The position numbers and the translations under genes were made by a program. From NCBI GenBank assembly GCA_913062815.1, contig CAJXWZ010000016.1, positions 53,373 through 117,372 on the forward strand: a stretch of DNA of 64,000 nt, given 5' to 3'. Within the stretch, counting starts at the first letter, position 1. Each line of letters opens with the position of its first letter. A model generated the notes under the pieces. It was not told the origin of the DNA and ran no database searches. It saw only the letters and a program-made list of their open reading frames with translations. Positions 46,938 to 56,250 of this stretch are shown here, in pieces. Source of the stretch: an uncultured Colwellia sp. Lineage in GTDB: Bacteria; Pseudomonadota; Gammaproteobacteria; Enterobacterales; Alteromonadaceae.

Positions 46938-48257
46938 TTAATTCCTTCGTTTTGATTGATGACTTTTTACAGAAGCAGTGTTTTGTGACTGCTTTCTACT
47001 TGTCTGAGACTTATTGCTTCTAACTGGCGCCTTGTTTTGTTTACTCACACTTTTGTTATAGCTTTTCACAGCTGCCTTGCTTTGTTTACTCGCACTTTTG
47101 TTATAGTTTCGCGCTATCTGTTTTTGAGACTTTACACTTCTATGAAGCTGTTTTTCTGAGCGTACTTCATTTTGTTTAAACTTAGTTGAATTGTTTCTTT
47201 TATAAGTTGCCTTAGCTGGTTTATTTTTAACTAAAGTATTTTTAGCAATCCGTTTATTGGTCACCGCTTTATGTGCTGAAACTTGTTTGATACTCTGATG
47301 ACGATTGTAAACTTTTTTACTCTCTTTTAGCTTTCTTTGTGTCAAATTAGCAGAATGAAGCTGCTTACTCGTCTTGTGCACTTTTACCCGGTTACTATGG
47401 TATTTACGACTAACATGCTTATTTCGGTATGCCACACCTTTTCTATGTTTAGGCTCATGAGACCAACGTTTAGCATAGCCACCACTAGATATTGCACGGC
47501 GTGGTCGTTGCTGATAAGAGCGATAATGCGAGCGGTGAGGGTTAACTACTAATACATGGCGGTTATGCCAATGAAAGGCACTGAAAAAATAATTAAAAGA
47601 AATGTGAATGCCTGAGTGCCAATAAAAAGGACTATAGTGATTAACATAAACACTATGATGTGGAGTCCAATAAACAGGTGGGTAGGAAGACCAATGCCAT
47701 GAACCATATACACGTCTTGTATCATAGTAAGGTACATAAACTATTTCTTTTTCTATCGGCGCTATAACAATATTATCTTCGTCATGGCTTACTTCCATGT
47801 TCTCCATTTTTTCTAGATTACCTGCCAACTCCGCTTGTTTCCTCAATGCTTGAATGCTTTCCAATAATCTCGCTTCATCTTGTAAAAAGGCATCACCCAG
47901 TTGTTGAGTCCAACTTAAATCTTCACTTAATCTGCCTAACACACGTTCAAAAGCAAGTAATGCCTTTACACTAGCGTCCCAGTCAAAATCCTCTGCATTT
48001 TTAACAAGCTCTTCTGCGCTTTTGCCCTCATTTTTCTTTAGCCAGCGGTGCGCTTCAACAACTTCAATAGGATACGTAGACGCAATTAAAATGTGCGTCA
48101 GTAGGCTATCAGGGTATAAGGCAATTGGGGCAAGCATTTGCGCAAGCTCCGCGCCACTAAACTCTTGTTGCTCTATCTCAGTTTTTTGCATTGCAGAAAC
48201 CGAAAAAACAGCTAGAGAACAAAAAATAAAGCTAAGTAAAAATATAATGTTTTTCAT
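46938..48257 (-). CDS. Exported DUF3300 protein with a basic repetitive tail
   Basis: Signal peptide at residues 1-22 (IFLLSFIFCSLAVFSVSA). Residues about 30-200 form the DUF3300 domain: LAQMLAPIALYPDSLLTHIL, HRWLKKNEGKS and VYVPYYDTRRVYG, followed by a Trp/Tyr/His-rich stretch (SWHWSSYPPVYWTPHHS). The second half (about 255-439) is very basic, rich in Lys, Ser, Gln, Asn and His, with imperfect repeats such as KSYNKSVSKQNKAPV. It is 81 bases downstream of the histidine kinase and likely in the same operon. Molecular function unknown; envelope location inferred. Confidence 0.85.
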   Translation of the reverse strand: MKNIIFLLSFIFCSLAVFSVSAMQKTEIEQQEFSGAELAQMLAPIALYPDSLLTHILIASTYPIEVVEAHRWLKKNEGKSAEELVKNAEDFDWDASVKALLAFERVLGRLSEDLSWTQQLGDAFLQDEARLLESIQALRKQAELAGNLEKMENMEVSHDEDNIVIAPIEKEIVYVPYYDTRRVYGSWHWSSYPPVYWTPHHSVYVNHYSPFYWHSGIHISFNYFFSAFHWHNRHVLVVNPHRSHYRSYQQRPRRAISSGGYAKRWSHEPKHRKGVAYRNKHVSRKYHSNRVKVHKTSKQLHSANLTQRKLKESKKVYNRHQSIKQVSAHKAVTNKRIAKNTLVKNKPAKATYKRNNSTKFKQNEVRSEKQLHRSVKSQKQIARNYNKSASKQSKAAVKSYNKSVSKQNKAPVRSNKSQTSRKQSQNTASVKSHQSKRRN

Positions 48258-48338
48258 GACAGTGATCCTTATTACTATTCATTATCAACAAGGATAACAA
48301 AAGTAAACTGAACATTAGCTGAATAAGTAATATTGAGG

Positions 48339-49718
48339 TTAAGCAGCAAAAACAAGCATAAAATGGGCTCCACCAAGCTTATCTGAACGATTAATGGCGA
48401 GTGTTCCTTGATAGCTACTAACCAGATCATTGACGATGGCTAAGCCTATACCATGGCCTGCTTCGTAGGTATCTGCTCGACCACCTCTAGATAAAATATT
48501 TGCTTGTTGTGATTCGTCTATACCTTTGCCATCATCAGCTATGGTAATTTTAAGCGTTTTATTTTCCACAACGACTTGCACCAACACTTGATCACTTGCA
48601 GCCTTGCTGGCGTTATCTAAAATATTACCAATAATTTCCAATAAATCTGCTTCATCCCCTTTGAAGATCGCCTGAGCATCAATCTCTCGTAGAAATGTTA
48701 GTTGTTTGTCCTGATAAATTTTTTCTAAGGTGCAAATAAGTTTATCTACCACCTGCTTTACATTAACTCCCAAATGCCACGAAGATTGCCCTGCACTTTG
48801 TGCTCGCTTTAATTGATGTTCAATTATTTGATTGATTAAGTTTAACTGTTCATTAGCACCGGTTGAGATTTCAGGCTGACTTTGAATAATAGCAAGGGGG
48901 TTTTTAAGGCTATGGGCTAAATCGGATAATGCATTTCGGTATCGTTTACGCTGGCTTTCTTCCGTTACTAGTAGAGTATTCAATTGCTTAGTAACTTGCT
49001 GAAGTTCTGCAGGATACTCTGCATCTAGTGCATTTTGCTCCCCTTTTTCAATCAGCGCCAATTCATGGGTTAGCACAGATAAAGGCTTTAAGGTCCATAA
49101 AAGCCAAACAATTTGTACACAAATAAATACTGCCATTAACAACAATAACCATGTCCAGAGTTTCTGTCTGAAATCATTTAATGCAGCCAAAAGTGCGTGT
49201 TGATCTTTTATCAAGTGTAATGTTATTGGAAATGCTTGCCCATTATCTGAAAAACTTGCACTAAAACTGTAAAGTAAATGCTGACTACCTGCTAAGTTGA
49301 TTGAGGTCAATAACGTTTGACCTACCTTGGGTGTCGGCAACCTATCTGGCAAAGTTAAGGTAAGTAATGACTGTGATTGCCACAAGGCTTGTACCGCTTC
49401 ATTCGCCGCTATAGTTTCGATATTATTTAATGGCGATATGAGTGCATACAAACCTGATTGGCTGATATTAAATTGATTTTCTAATAACACATCAGGCATA
49501 AGCAAGGTATTATCTTCAACTTCTGCAACAGTAAATATTGAGTAACTGTAAGCTTTGAGTTCATTTTTCATGGCAATAGTTAGCTGTTGTTCAAACGCAT
49601 TTGTTAGCGTAAAGCCGATAATTGGTAACATCACTACCGTCATGATTAAGGTGCTCAACAACAACCTTACTTTGAGTGAATTAAACTGCCAAAAACCTGT
49701 CATTGTTGCCTTATCCAT
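48339..49718 (-). CDS. Sensor histidine kinase, PhoQ-like
   Basis: Two-component sensor with two membrane helices (about 17-38 and 190-212) flanking a periplasmic domain of about 150 residues. The HisKA motif has the phosphoacceptor in SDLAHSLKNPLAI; the ATPase domain shows EIIGNILDNASKA, ADDGKGID and GHGIGLAIV. Its ATG shares the final A of the response-regulator stop codon (TAATG), so the two are coupled. The combination with a PepSY gene in front is typical for PhoP/PhoQ- or QseB/C-like systems; the signal is unknown. Confidence 0.9.
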   Translation of the reverse strand: MDKATMTGFWQFNSLKVRLLLSTLIMTVVMLPIIGFTLTNAFEQQLTIAMKNELKAYSYSIFTVAEVEDNTLLMPDVLLENQFNISQSGLYALISPLNNIETIAANEAVQALWQSQSLLTLTLPDRLPTPKVGQTLLTSINLAGSQHLLYSFSASFSDNGQAFPITLHLIKDQHALLAALNDFRQKLWTWLLLLMAVFICVQIVWLLWTLKPLSVLTHELALIEKGEQNALDAEYPAELQQVTKQLNTLLVTEESQRKRYRNALSDLAHSLKNPLAIIQSQPEISTGANEQLNLINQIIEHQLKRAQSAGQSSWHLGVNVKQVVDKLICTLEKIYQDKQLTFLREIDAQAIFKGDEADLLEIIGNILDNASKAASDQVLVQVVVENKTLKITIADDGKGIDESQQANILSRGGRADTYEAGHGIGLAIVNDLVSSYQGTLAINRSDKLGGAHFMLVFAA

Positions 49719-50395
49719 TAGGCGTTCATTCGCCTTAACTTATAACCATGACCGCGGAGTGTTTCAATGAAGTTATACTCACCATTAGGATCAAGTTTTT
49801 TTCTTAATCGCCTAATAAACACTTCAATTACATTAGAGTCGAGATCAAAGTCTTGATCATAAATATGTTCAGTTAATACCGCCTTAGAAGATACTTCATC
49901 TAAGTGCAACAACATATATTCAAGTAATTTGTATTCTGAGCTACTGAGTTTGATCGATTGTTGATTGACTTCTACTTGCAAACTTTTTGTATTAATAACT
50001 AACGGGCCATTTTTTATTAAAGGACTAGCTTGACCGGCAGCACGTCTAATTAAAGCATTCAAACGAGCCAGCAGCTCTTCAGCTTGAAAAGGTTTAGTTA
50101 AATAATCATCTGCACCGGCATCTAGGCCAGCTACCTTATCCTGCCAACTATCCCTTGCGGTTAACACTAATATAGGAAAATCGATACTTTGCTCACGCAG
50201 TTGCTGAATAACGCTAATACCATCAAGTTTTGGCAAGCCAACATCTATAATAGCAGCATCATATGGATACTCTTGTCCTTGGAATAGCCCTACTTCACCA
50301 TCGCTAGCAACATCTACTAAATAATTAGCGGTAATTAAATGGTTTTTTAAATTAGTTTGTAAAGCTAAATCATCTTCAATTAATAAAATACGCAT
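49718..50395 (-). CDS. OmpR-family response regulator, PhoP-like
   Basis: A 225-residue regulator: receiver domain with MRILLIEDDLALQTNL, phosphoacceptor Asp in AAIIDVGLPKLDG (about residue 51), and LTKPFQAEELLAR. The C-terminal winged helix carries SSSEYKLLEYMLLH and the RRLRKKLDPNG recognition region. It is 2 bases after the PepSY gene and overlaps the kinase gene by 1 base. PhoP/QseB-like by similarity of layout; targets unknown. Confidence 0.92.
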   Translation of the reverse strand: MRILLIEDDLALQTNLKNHLITANYLVDVASDGEVGLFQGQEYPYDAAIIDVGLPKLDGISVIQQLREQSIDFPILVLTARDSWQDKVAGLDAGADDYLTKPFQAEELLARLNALIRRAAGQASPLIKNGPLVINTKSLQVEVNQQSIKLSSSEYKLLEYMLLHLDEVSSKAVLTEHIYDQDFDLDSNVIEVFIRRLRKKLDPNGEYNFIETLRGHGYKLRRMNA

Positions 50396-50397
50396 GC

Positions 50398-50697
50398 TTA
50401 ATTACCACCACTCACACTACCTGATTTAGCATCAACATAAACAGAAACAATATGACCGCTTTTTTTAATTAATTTTACCCGATAACCTGATTTTTGTTTT
50501 TTCACTTTAAGAACTTTCCCACCATAGCGGCCTTGTGCGATTTGTGCTGCTTGCTTACTACTTTGCACTCGCAACTGCTGCTTAGCATGCTGATTAACTT
50601 TCACCGAGTATTTAGCAGGGGCGATACTAGCATGAACACTAGCCCCAAAGGTCAACGTGATAGCAAAAATAACAAGCAAAGGTAGCGCAAATTTCAT
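50398..50697 (-). CDS. Small periplasmic PepSY-domain protein
   Basis: A 99-residue exported protein with signal peptide (residues 1-24, LPLLVIFAITLTFGASVHA). The mature part is Lys-rich and holds one PepSY-type unit: QAAQIAQGRYGGKVLKVKKQ then YRVKLIKKSGHIVSVYVDAKSG. PepSY proteins next to two-component systems are thought to modulate sensor activity or bind a ligand. First gene of the minus-strand cluster PepSY, regulator, kinase, DUF3300. Divergent from the gene at 50885. Confidence 0.88.
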   Translation of the reverse strand: MKFALPLLVIFAITLTFGASVHASIAPAKYSVKVNQHAKQQLRVQSSKQAAQIAQGRYGGKVLKVKKQKSGYRVKLIKKSGHIVSVYVDAKSGSVSGGN

Positions 50698-50884
50698 TAT
50701 GGTTCCTGATGAAATAGAAAAGGAAAAGTGTATTGCTATAGCTTATTTAAAATCATAAGTCTTAGCAACTGAATATAAGCTGAACGTTCTCTAGACGACA
50801 AATTTAAAAATATTTAATGTTCAGCTTGCATTCATCTTTGCTGCGCTTTAATAGCGATAACAACTAAGCCAGTAAGGAAATATC

Positions 50885-51730
50885 ATGCTTAAAATAAATA
50901 ATACTATCAGTTCATTTTTAACAGACACTAAAACCACATTACTACTAGCAACGATAGCGAGTTGGGCGTTTATGTCTCAGTCTACTGCTAATGAAGTTAA
51001 TGAAAAGTACTATTCAATTTCACAGGGACAATTTAGTCAAAAACTTAATGATGAAAAACGAAAAGAAACTATCATCGCTAATAAACTAACTACAACGCCA
51101 GATCAATTAACTGGTAAAGCAAGTTCAAAAACTAGGTCTACCCTTATACATGAACAACAAAGTAACTCTGACAATGCTCTAAAAAGTGCTACATACTCAA
51201 GTAAAATCCAAAGAGATGTTACACAGGACTATTCGGCCGATTTTGCAATTTATAGTGCGTCCACTTTTGTTCAGGATGACTTTGATGATGATGGCTTTTT
51301 TCAAACTTTTAGTGTGGCATTTGACGCCGATATTTATAGCTATACCCCGAATCAATTTGGCGAAGTTTATGCCTTACTATATGTCAGTAAAAACGGCGGT
51401 CCATGGACTCATTACTTTACCACTGATGATTTTATTATCGAATCTGATTCAGACTTGGATGAATATGAAGTCATTACCACTTTTTTATCGGGTTACGCTA
51501 CAGACCATTACGATGTTTTAATAGATTTGTATCAAGTCGGCTATAGCGATATTGTTGCCAGTTTTAGTTCAGATGATAGTAATGCTTTGTACGCTCTACC
51601 AATAGAAAGTGCAGATTACGATGAACCTTACATTGAAATTGTTGAAACTCACGGTGGTGGTATAGCTTGGTTAATACTGTGCTTGTTTAGCGTTTTTTTT
51701 CTTCGTATGAACACATATCAAGTTGACTAA
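50885..51730 (+). CDS. Secreted choice-of-anchor H-like protein with a GlyGly-CTERM-like tail
   Basis: 281 residues with a signal-peptide-like hydrophobic segment (about 17-36), a low-complexity region, and a beta-rich domain (about 110-250) starting YSADFAIYSASTFVQDDFDDDG. The C terminus is a sorting-type tail: HGGGIAWLILCLFSVFFLRM, a glycine motif, membrane helix and basic residue, like GlyGly-CTERM substrates of rhombosortase. This fits choice-of-anchor H proteins, recalled from memory. AAGGAAAT lies before ATG 50885. Divergent from the PepSY two-component cluster; could be its target. Confidence 0.7.
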   Translation: MLKINNTISSFLTDTKTTLLLATIASWAFMSQSTANEVNEKYYSISQGQFSQKLNDEKRKETIIANKLTTTPDQLTGKASSKTRSTLIHEQQSNSDNALKSATYSSKIQRDVTQDYSADFAIYSASTFVQDDFDDDGFFQTFSVAFDADIYSYTPNQFGEVYALLYVSKNGGPWTHYFTTDDFIIESDSDLDEYEVITTFLSGYATDHYDVLIDLYQVGYSDIVASFSSDDSNALYALPIESADYDEPYIEIVETHGGGIAWLILCLFSVFFLRMNTYQVD

Positions 51731-51746
51731 TGTTATATCTGAAAAT

Positions 51747-51783
51747 AAAAAACCACAAAACTAACTGTTTTGTGGTTTTTTTT
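51747..51783. terminator. Bidirectional terminator
   Basis: Perfect 15-base arms (aaaaaaccacaaaac and its complement) at 51747-51761 and 51767-51781, loop of five, continuing T run. Serves the 50885 gene and probably the convergent dnaJ transcript. Confidence 0.88.
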
Positions 51784-51787
51784 GTTT

Positions 51788-51820
51788 AAGCTTTTCATCT
51801 TATAAAACGATGAAAAGCTT
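51788..51820. terminator. Second hairpin after dnaJ
   Basis: Perfect 12-base arms aagcttttcatc (51788-51799) and complement (51809-51820) with a 9-base loop, 17 bases past the dnaJ stop. No T run follows directly on the minus strand, so it may protect the dnaJ mRNA 3' end before the terminator at 51747-51783. Confidence 0.55.
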
Positions 51821-51837
51821 CAAAACGGAACGGATAT

Positions 51838-52980
51838 TTAGCCTTTCAAATCATTGAAAAACTTTTTCACATCATCGAAGAAACCTGTCTCTTTCGGGCT
51901 ATGCGTTTTACTGCTTTTACCCATTTTCTCTTCTAATTGACGTAATAAATCGGCTTGATCACCTGATAGGTTTATTGGTGTTTCAAGAACCACTTTACAC
52001 ATTAAATCACCGGTAGATGAACTACGCACTGACTTAACGCCTTTACCACGTAAACGGAACATTTTGCCTGTTTGTGTTTCTTTAGGTATTTTAAGCTTAA
52101 CTTTACCACCTAATGTTGGCACTTCAATTTCACCACCTAAAGCGGCTGTAACAAAACTAATTGGTACTTCACAGTATAAGTGATTTTCATCACGAACAAA
52201 TACCTTGTGATCTCTTACATTTACTTGTACGTATAAGTCCCCTGCTGGTGCGCCATGCTCTCCGGCTTCACCCTCACCTGATAAACGAATTCTGTCACCC
52301 GTATCAACACCTGGTGGAATTTTCACAGACAAGGTTTTGGTTTTTTCAACACGACCTTGACCACGACAAGAAGTACAAGGGTCCGAAATAACTTTGCCTT
52401 TACCACTACACGTTGGGCAAGTTTGCTGTACTGCGAATAAACCTTGACGCATTTGCACTTGGCCATGACCATGACAAGTACTACAGGTTTTAGCTGATGT
52501 GCCCTTTTTAGCGCCAGAGCCATCACAAGGATCACAACTGACAAATGTTGGTACTTTAATTTCTAGGCTTTTACCCTTAACCGCATCTTCAAGATTCAGC
52601 TCTACGTTGTAACGTAAATCTGACCCACGCTGCGCACGTGATTGACGACCACCGCGGCCACGACCACCACCAAAAATATCACCAAAAATATCACCAAAAG
52701 CATCGCCAAAGTCACCTTGACCACCACCAAAACCACCACCGCCGTGACCACCTTGTTCAAAAGCAGCGTGGCCGTATTGATCATAAGCAGCACGTTTTTG
52801 ATCATCCTTTAAAACCTCGTAAGATTCTTTAATTTCTTTAAAGGTCTCTTCTTTAGCTTTATCACCTTGAGTACGATCAGGATGATATTTCATCGCCAAT
52901 TTTTTATAAGCCTTTTTAATTTCTTTCTCTTCAGCGCTTTTTGAAACACCAAGCACTTCATAATAATCACGTTTTGACAT
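51838..52980 (-). CDS. dnaJ: Chaperone DnaJ (Hsp40)
   Basis: Co-chaperone that delivers substrates to DnaK and stimulates its ATPase. J domain (1-70) with the HPD tripeptide in KYHPDRTQ, a Gly/Phe-rich linker (about 75-115), four CxxCxGxG zinc repeats ([32 protein letters not shown]), then the C-terminal substrate-binding domains. 380 residues against 376 in E. coli. It is 276 bases downstream of dnaK, a wide gap that carries a terminator and a palindromic element. Confidence 0.98.
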   Translation of the reverse strand: MSKRDYYEVLGVSKSAEEKEIKKAYKKLAMKYHPDRTQGDKAKEETFKEIKESYEVLKDDQKRAAYDQYGHAAFEQGGHGGGGFGGGQGDFGDAFGDIFGDIFGGGRGRGGRQSRAQRGSDLRYNVELNLEDAVKGKSLEIKVPTFVSCDPCDGSGAKKGTSAKTCSTCHGHGQVQMRQGLFAVQQTCPTCSGKGKVISDPCTSCRGQGRVEKTKTLSVKIPPGVDTGDRIRLSGEGEAGEHGAPAGDLYVQVNVRDHKVFVRDENHLYCEVPISFVTAALGGEIEVPTLGGKVKLKIPKETQTGKMFRLRGKGVKSVRSSSTGDLMCKVVLETPINLSGDQADLLRQLEEKMGKSSKTHSPKETGFFDDVKKFFNDLKG

Positions 52981-53091
52981 AAATTTATTCTTTACTTCAA
53001 GTTGAATGATATTGATTTGCTTAATTTCTCTGTTGAAAAAGAAGTTAAGAAACTACGAAAATCAGAACCAAAAATTAAACATTTTACACAC

Positions 53092-53118
53092 AAAAAGCGC
53101 CGATTAACGACGCTTTTT
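53092..53118 (-). terminator. Terminator within the dnaK-dnaJ gap
   Basis: aaaaagcg (53092-53099) and cgcttttt (53111-53118) form an 8-bp stem with extra C-G pairs inside, ending in five T on the minus strand. It should end part of the dnaK transcripts before dnaJ. Confidence 0.65.
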
Positions 53119-53144
53119 AAAAAGACTAACTCTCTTTAATCTAT

Positions 53145-53219
53145 ATTGTTGAAGCTAGTTCGCTCTAGGGCAAGGAGAACGCGCGGAGCCTAGTTTACTA
53201 GGTGAGCACGTTCAACAAT
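53145..53219. repeat. Palindromic element in the dnaK-dnaJ gap
   Basis: Outer arms attgttgaa (53145-53153) and its complement (53211-53219), inner arms gaacgcgc (53177-53184) with gcacgttc (53206-53213, one mismatch), and a central cctag-ttta-ctagg hairpin (53189-53202). Its nested layout is like that of the element at 30668-30788, although the sequence differs. It may be an interspersed palindromic repeat. Confidence 0.5.
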
Positions 53220-53256
53220 GCCATTGAGCTAAATAGCAAAAACAATGTGATTAAAG

Positions 53257-55182
53257 TTACTTATCGTCCTTAACTTCTTCAAACTCAGCGTCTACTACAT
53301 CATCTGCAGGGGCATCACCACCATCTGCTTCAGGTGCAGCACCTTCTGGTGCGCCTTGAGCTTGCGATTTCGCTTGAGCAATTTCCATTAACTTAGCTGA
53401 TGCTTCCATTAACGCTTGAGATTTTGCATCAATCGCTTCTTTATCATCACCTTTAACCGCTTCTTCAAGCTCAGTTAATGCCGCTTCAATTTTTTCTTTG
53501 TCTTCCGCAGGTAACTCTTCACCAGCTTCTTCAACTTGCTTGCGAGTAGCGTGAACCATTCCGTCAGCTTGGTTACGAGCAGTAACTAACTCTTCAAACT
53601 TAGCATCAGCATCTGCATTAGCTTCTGCGTCATTTACCATTTGCTCTACTTCTTCATCAGATAAACCTGAAGACGCTTTAATGGTGATTTTTTGCTCTTT
53701 ACCGGTATTTTTATCTTTAGCCGTTACATGCAAAATACCATCAGCATCAATATCGAAAGTTACTTCGATTTGTGGCGTACCACGTGGTGCAGCATCAATA
53801 CCTTCAAGGTTAAACTGGCCTAAAGACTTGTTAGCCGCAGCTTGCTTTCGCTCACCTTGACAGACATGTACTGTAACTGCAGCTTGGTTATCGTCAGCGG
53901 TAGAGAAAGTTTGAGACTGTTTTGTCGGGATAGTTGTGTTTTTGTCGATAACTTTCGTCATCACACCGCCCATCGTTTCAATACCTAATGATAATGGCGT
54001 AACATCAAGAAGAAGTACGTCTGTAACATCACCAGAAAGAACACCTGCTTGTACCGCCGCGCCAGACGCTACTGCTTCATCAGGGTTAACATCTTTACGA
54101 GGCTCTTTGCCGAAGAAATCAGTTACCGCTTTTTGTACCATTGGCATACGCGTTTGACCACCAACTAAGATAACGTCATCAACGTCACTTGTTGATAAAT
54201 CAGCATCTTTAAGCGCCGTTTTAAGTGGCTCTAATGTTGCTTTAACCATATCTTCAACTAAAGATTCTAACTTAGCACGAGTCACTTTAATGTTCATGTG
54301 CTTAGGACCTGATGCATCAGCAGTGATGTAAGGTAAGTTAACATCTGTTTGTTGAGCAGAAGAAAGTTCACATTTTGCTTTTTCAGCCGCTTCTTTCAAA
54401 CGTTGCATGGCAAGCGGATCTGCTGTTAAATCCATACCTTGGTCTTTTTTAAATTCAGCAACAAGATAGTTGATTAAACGGTTATCGAAATCTTCACCAC
54501 CTAAGTGAGTGTCACCATTAGTCGCTAATACTTCAAAAGTGTGTTCTCCGTCCACTTCATCAATTTCAATAATTGAAATATCGAAAGTACCGCCACCTAA
54601 ATCATAAACGGCAACAACTTTATCTCCTTCTTGCTTGTCCATACCGTAAGCAAGTGCTGCAGCCGTAGGCTCATTGATAATACGCTTTACATCAAGACCC
54701 GCAATACGACCAGCATCTTTAGTTGCTTGACGTTGTGAGTCGTTGAAATAAGCAGGCACTGTAATAACGGCTTCTGAAACCGTTTCACCTAAGTAATCTT
54801 CTGCCGTTTTTTTCATTTTCTTCAAAACTTCTGCAGAAACTTGTGGTGGCGCAACATTGTTGTCTTTTGCTTTAACCCAAGCATCACCGTTGTCAGCTTT
54901 GACAATACCAAAAGGCATTATTTTAATATCGCGTTGCACTTCTTTGTCTTCAAAACGACGACCAATTAAACGTTTAATAGCGAATAGAGTATTGGTTGGG
55001 TTAGTTACTGATTGACGCTTAGCAGGTTGACCTACTAACGTTTCGCCTTCTTCTGTGTAAGCAATGATTGAAGGGGTTGTACGATCACCTTCAGCGTTTT
55101 CAATTACACGTACACTGTCGCCGTCTAAAACAGCTACACATGAGTTAGTTGTTCCTAGGTCAATACCGATTATTTTGCCCAT
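53257..55182 (-). CDS. dnaK: Chaperone DnaK (Hsp70)
   Basis: Central ATP-driven chaperone. Nucleotide-binding domain (1-385) with [29 protein letters not shown] and [12 protein letters not shown]; linker [12 protein letters not shown]; substrate domain and an Ala/Gly-rich tail with the conserved acidic end FEEVKDDK. 641 residues (E. coli 638). A convincing sigma-32-type promoter is found 99 bases upstream. Order on the minus strand is grpE, dnaK, dnaJ, with a terminator after each. Confidence 0.99.
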   Translation of the reverse strand: MGKIIGIDLGTTNSCVAVLDGDSVRVIENAEGDRTTPSIIAYTEEGETLVGQPAKRQSVTNPTNTLFAIKRLIGRRFEDKEVQRDIKIMPFGIVKADNGDAWVKAKDNNVAPPQVSAEVLKKMKKTAEDYLGETVSEAVITVPAYFNDSQRQATKDAGRIAGLDVKRIINEPTAAALAYGMDKQEGDKVVAVYDLGGGTFDISIIEIDEVDGEHTFEVLATNGDTHLGGEDFDNRLINYLVAEFKKDQGMDLTADPLAMQRLKEAAEKAKCELSSAQQTDVNLPYITADASGPKHMNIKVTRAKLESLVEDMVKATLEPLKTALKDADLSTSDVDDVILVGGQTRMPMVQKAVTDFFGKEPRKDVNPDEAVASGAAVQAGVLSGDVTDVLLLDVTPLSLGIETMGGVMTKVIDKNTTIPTKQSQTFSTADDNQAAVTVHVCQGERKQAAANKSLGQFNLEGIDAAPRGTPQIEVTFDIDADGILHVTAKDKNTGKEQKITIKASSGLSDEEVEQMVNDAEANADADAKFEELVTARNQADGMVHATRKQVEEAGEELPAEDKEKIEAALTELEEAVKGDDKEAIDAKSQALMEASAKLMEIAQAKSQAQGAPEGAAPEADGGDAPADDVVDAEFEEVKDDK

Positions 55183-55280
55183 GATGGGAGCTCCTATTCA
55201 TTGGTTTTTACTATACCCTGTAGCTTTATGTTTAGCTGAGGCTTGAGTAAAAAGTTAAATCTAATTTGTTGTTGAAATAG

Positions 55281-55309
55281 TAAGTGGGGTCGGCAATCTG
55301 CTTTTCAAC
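55281..55309 (-). promoter_or_regulatory. Sigma-32-type heat-shock promoter of dnaK
   Basis: On the minus strand GTTGAA (55309-55304), a 14-base spacer, then CCCCACTTA (55289-55281): one mismatch to CTTGAA and one to CCCCATNTA. It lies about 99 bases upstream of the dnaK ATG. Confidence 0.75.
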
Positions 55310-55370
55310 TATGGAGAAGAAAAAAATGTAAAAAAAAGTACATTTATTACTAAATTCATCTTCAAAGCGA

Positions 55371-55409
55371 TAAAAAACAAAAAATCCGCTAACTTTCGTT
55401 AACGGATTT
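55371..55409 (-). terminator. grpE terminator
   Basis: aaatccgttaa and ttagcggattt (minus strand; one G-U pair, 6-base loop) run into a T-rich tract. It separates grpE from the dnaK promoter. Confidence 0.8.
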
Positions 55410-55435
55410 GTAGTCTTACTACTTTATAAAATGAG

Positions 55436-56071
55436 TTAGGCTGATGTATCTACCGTTGGTGCTGCTTTTGAAACCATAACCATGGCAGGGCGTATTAAAC
55501 GGCCATTCAATTCATAACCTTTTTGCATTACCGCTATCACAGTATTTGGTGCAACCCCTGGTACTTCTTGCATAGACATAGCTTGATGAAATTCAGGATT
55601 AAAAGGTTGATCTTGTGGATCTACCGCTTTTACGCCAAATTTCTCAACGCCTGATAAGAAGCTCTGTAATGTTAGTTCGACACCTTCACCTAATACCTTT
55701 TGTGCTTCATCTTCTTTATCGATATTAGCAATGGCGCGTTCTAGATTATCAACAACAGGCAATAATTCTGCTGCAAATTTTTCCAAGGCAAATTTACGTG
55801 CTTTTTCTACATCTTGAGCAGCGCGGCGGCGAACGTTATCTACTTCGGCTTTAGCACGAATAACTGAATCTTTTTGATCATTAACGGTTGCTTTTACGGC
55901 AGCTAACGCTAATTCTAATTCATTTATACGTTCTTGCTCAGCACTCACAGCTTCATGCGCATGCTGCTCTTCAACCTGTGCTTCTGCTTCTTTAACTATG
56001 TCATCTACTAACTGTTCTGCTGTTGCATCAGTGCCTTGCTGATCTTCAGGCTTTGTTGACTCTGTTGTCAT
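55436..56071 (-). CDS. grpE: Nucleotide exchange factor GrpE
   Basis: Releases ADP from DnaK. Long N-terminal helix (about 40-100) with acidic start, then the beta domain with the GrpE signature around [22 protein letters not shown] and [21 protein letters not shown] choose ATG 56071 with GGAG six bases before it (211 residues); the frame extends to a GTG at 56083 that overlaps this Shine-Dalgarno. Divergent from nadK. A near-perfect sigma-32 promoter lies upstream. Confidence 0.96.
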   Translation of the reverse strand: MTTESTKPEDQQGTDATAEQLVDDIVKEAEAQVEEQHAHEAVSAEQERINELELALAAVKATVNDQKDSVIRAKAEVDNVRRRAAQDVEKARKFALEKFAAELLPVVDNLERAIANIDKEDEAQKVLGEGVELTLQSFLSGVEKFGVKAVDPQDQPFNPEFHQAMSMQEVPGVAPNTVIAVMQKGYELNGRLIRPAMVMVSKAAPTVDTSA

Positions 56072-56118
56072 GAAAAACTCCACTTAAATCTAGATAAACT
56101 TTACTATTGTTGCTAATT

Positions 56119-56144
56119 ATGGGGTCGCACTTGAATGATTCAAG
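56119..56144 (-). promoter_or_regulatory. Sigma-32 heat-shock promoter of grpE
   Basis: On the minus strand CTTGAA (56144-56139), 14 bases, then CCCCATAAT (56124-56116): an almost perfect heat-shock promoter, about 48 bases from the grpE ATG. The -35 box is also one arm of a short dyad (CTTGAA/TTCAAG, 56130-56144). Confidence 0.85.
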
Positions 56145-56250
56145 CTTTAGTCGCAATAAATTAAAACTATTTTATCAAATGCAAACTTTACAAGCCATGC
56201 AAATAGGAGGAAAATTCCCTCAAAGAGATTAAAGCGACCAAATAATTGTT

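Noticed and set aside
52602..52832. Short frames opposite or out of frame with dnaJ, rich in His/Asp or Val
   Set aside because: They overlap the Gly/Phe-rich linker of dnaJ, where biased codons keep other frames open.
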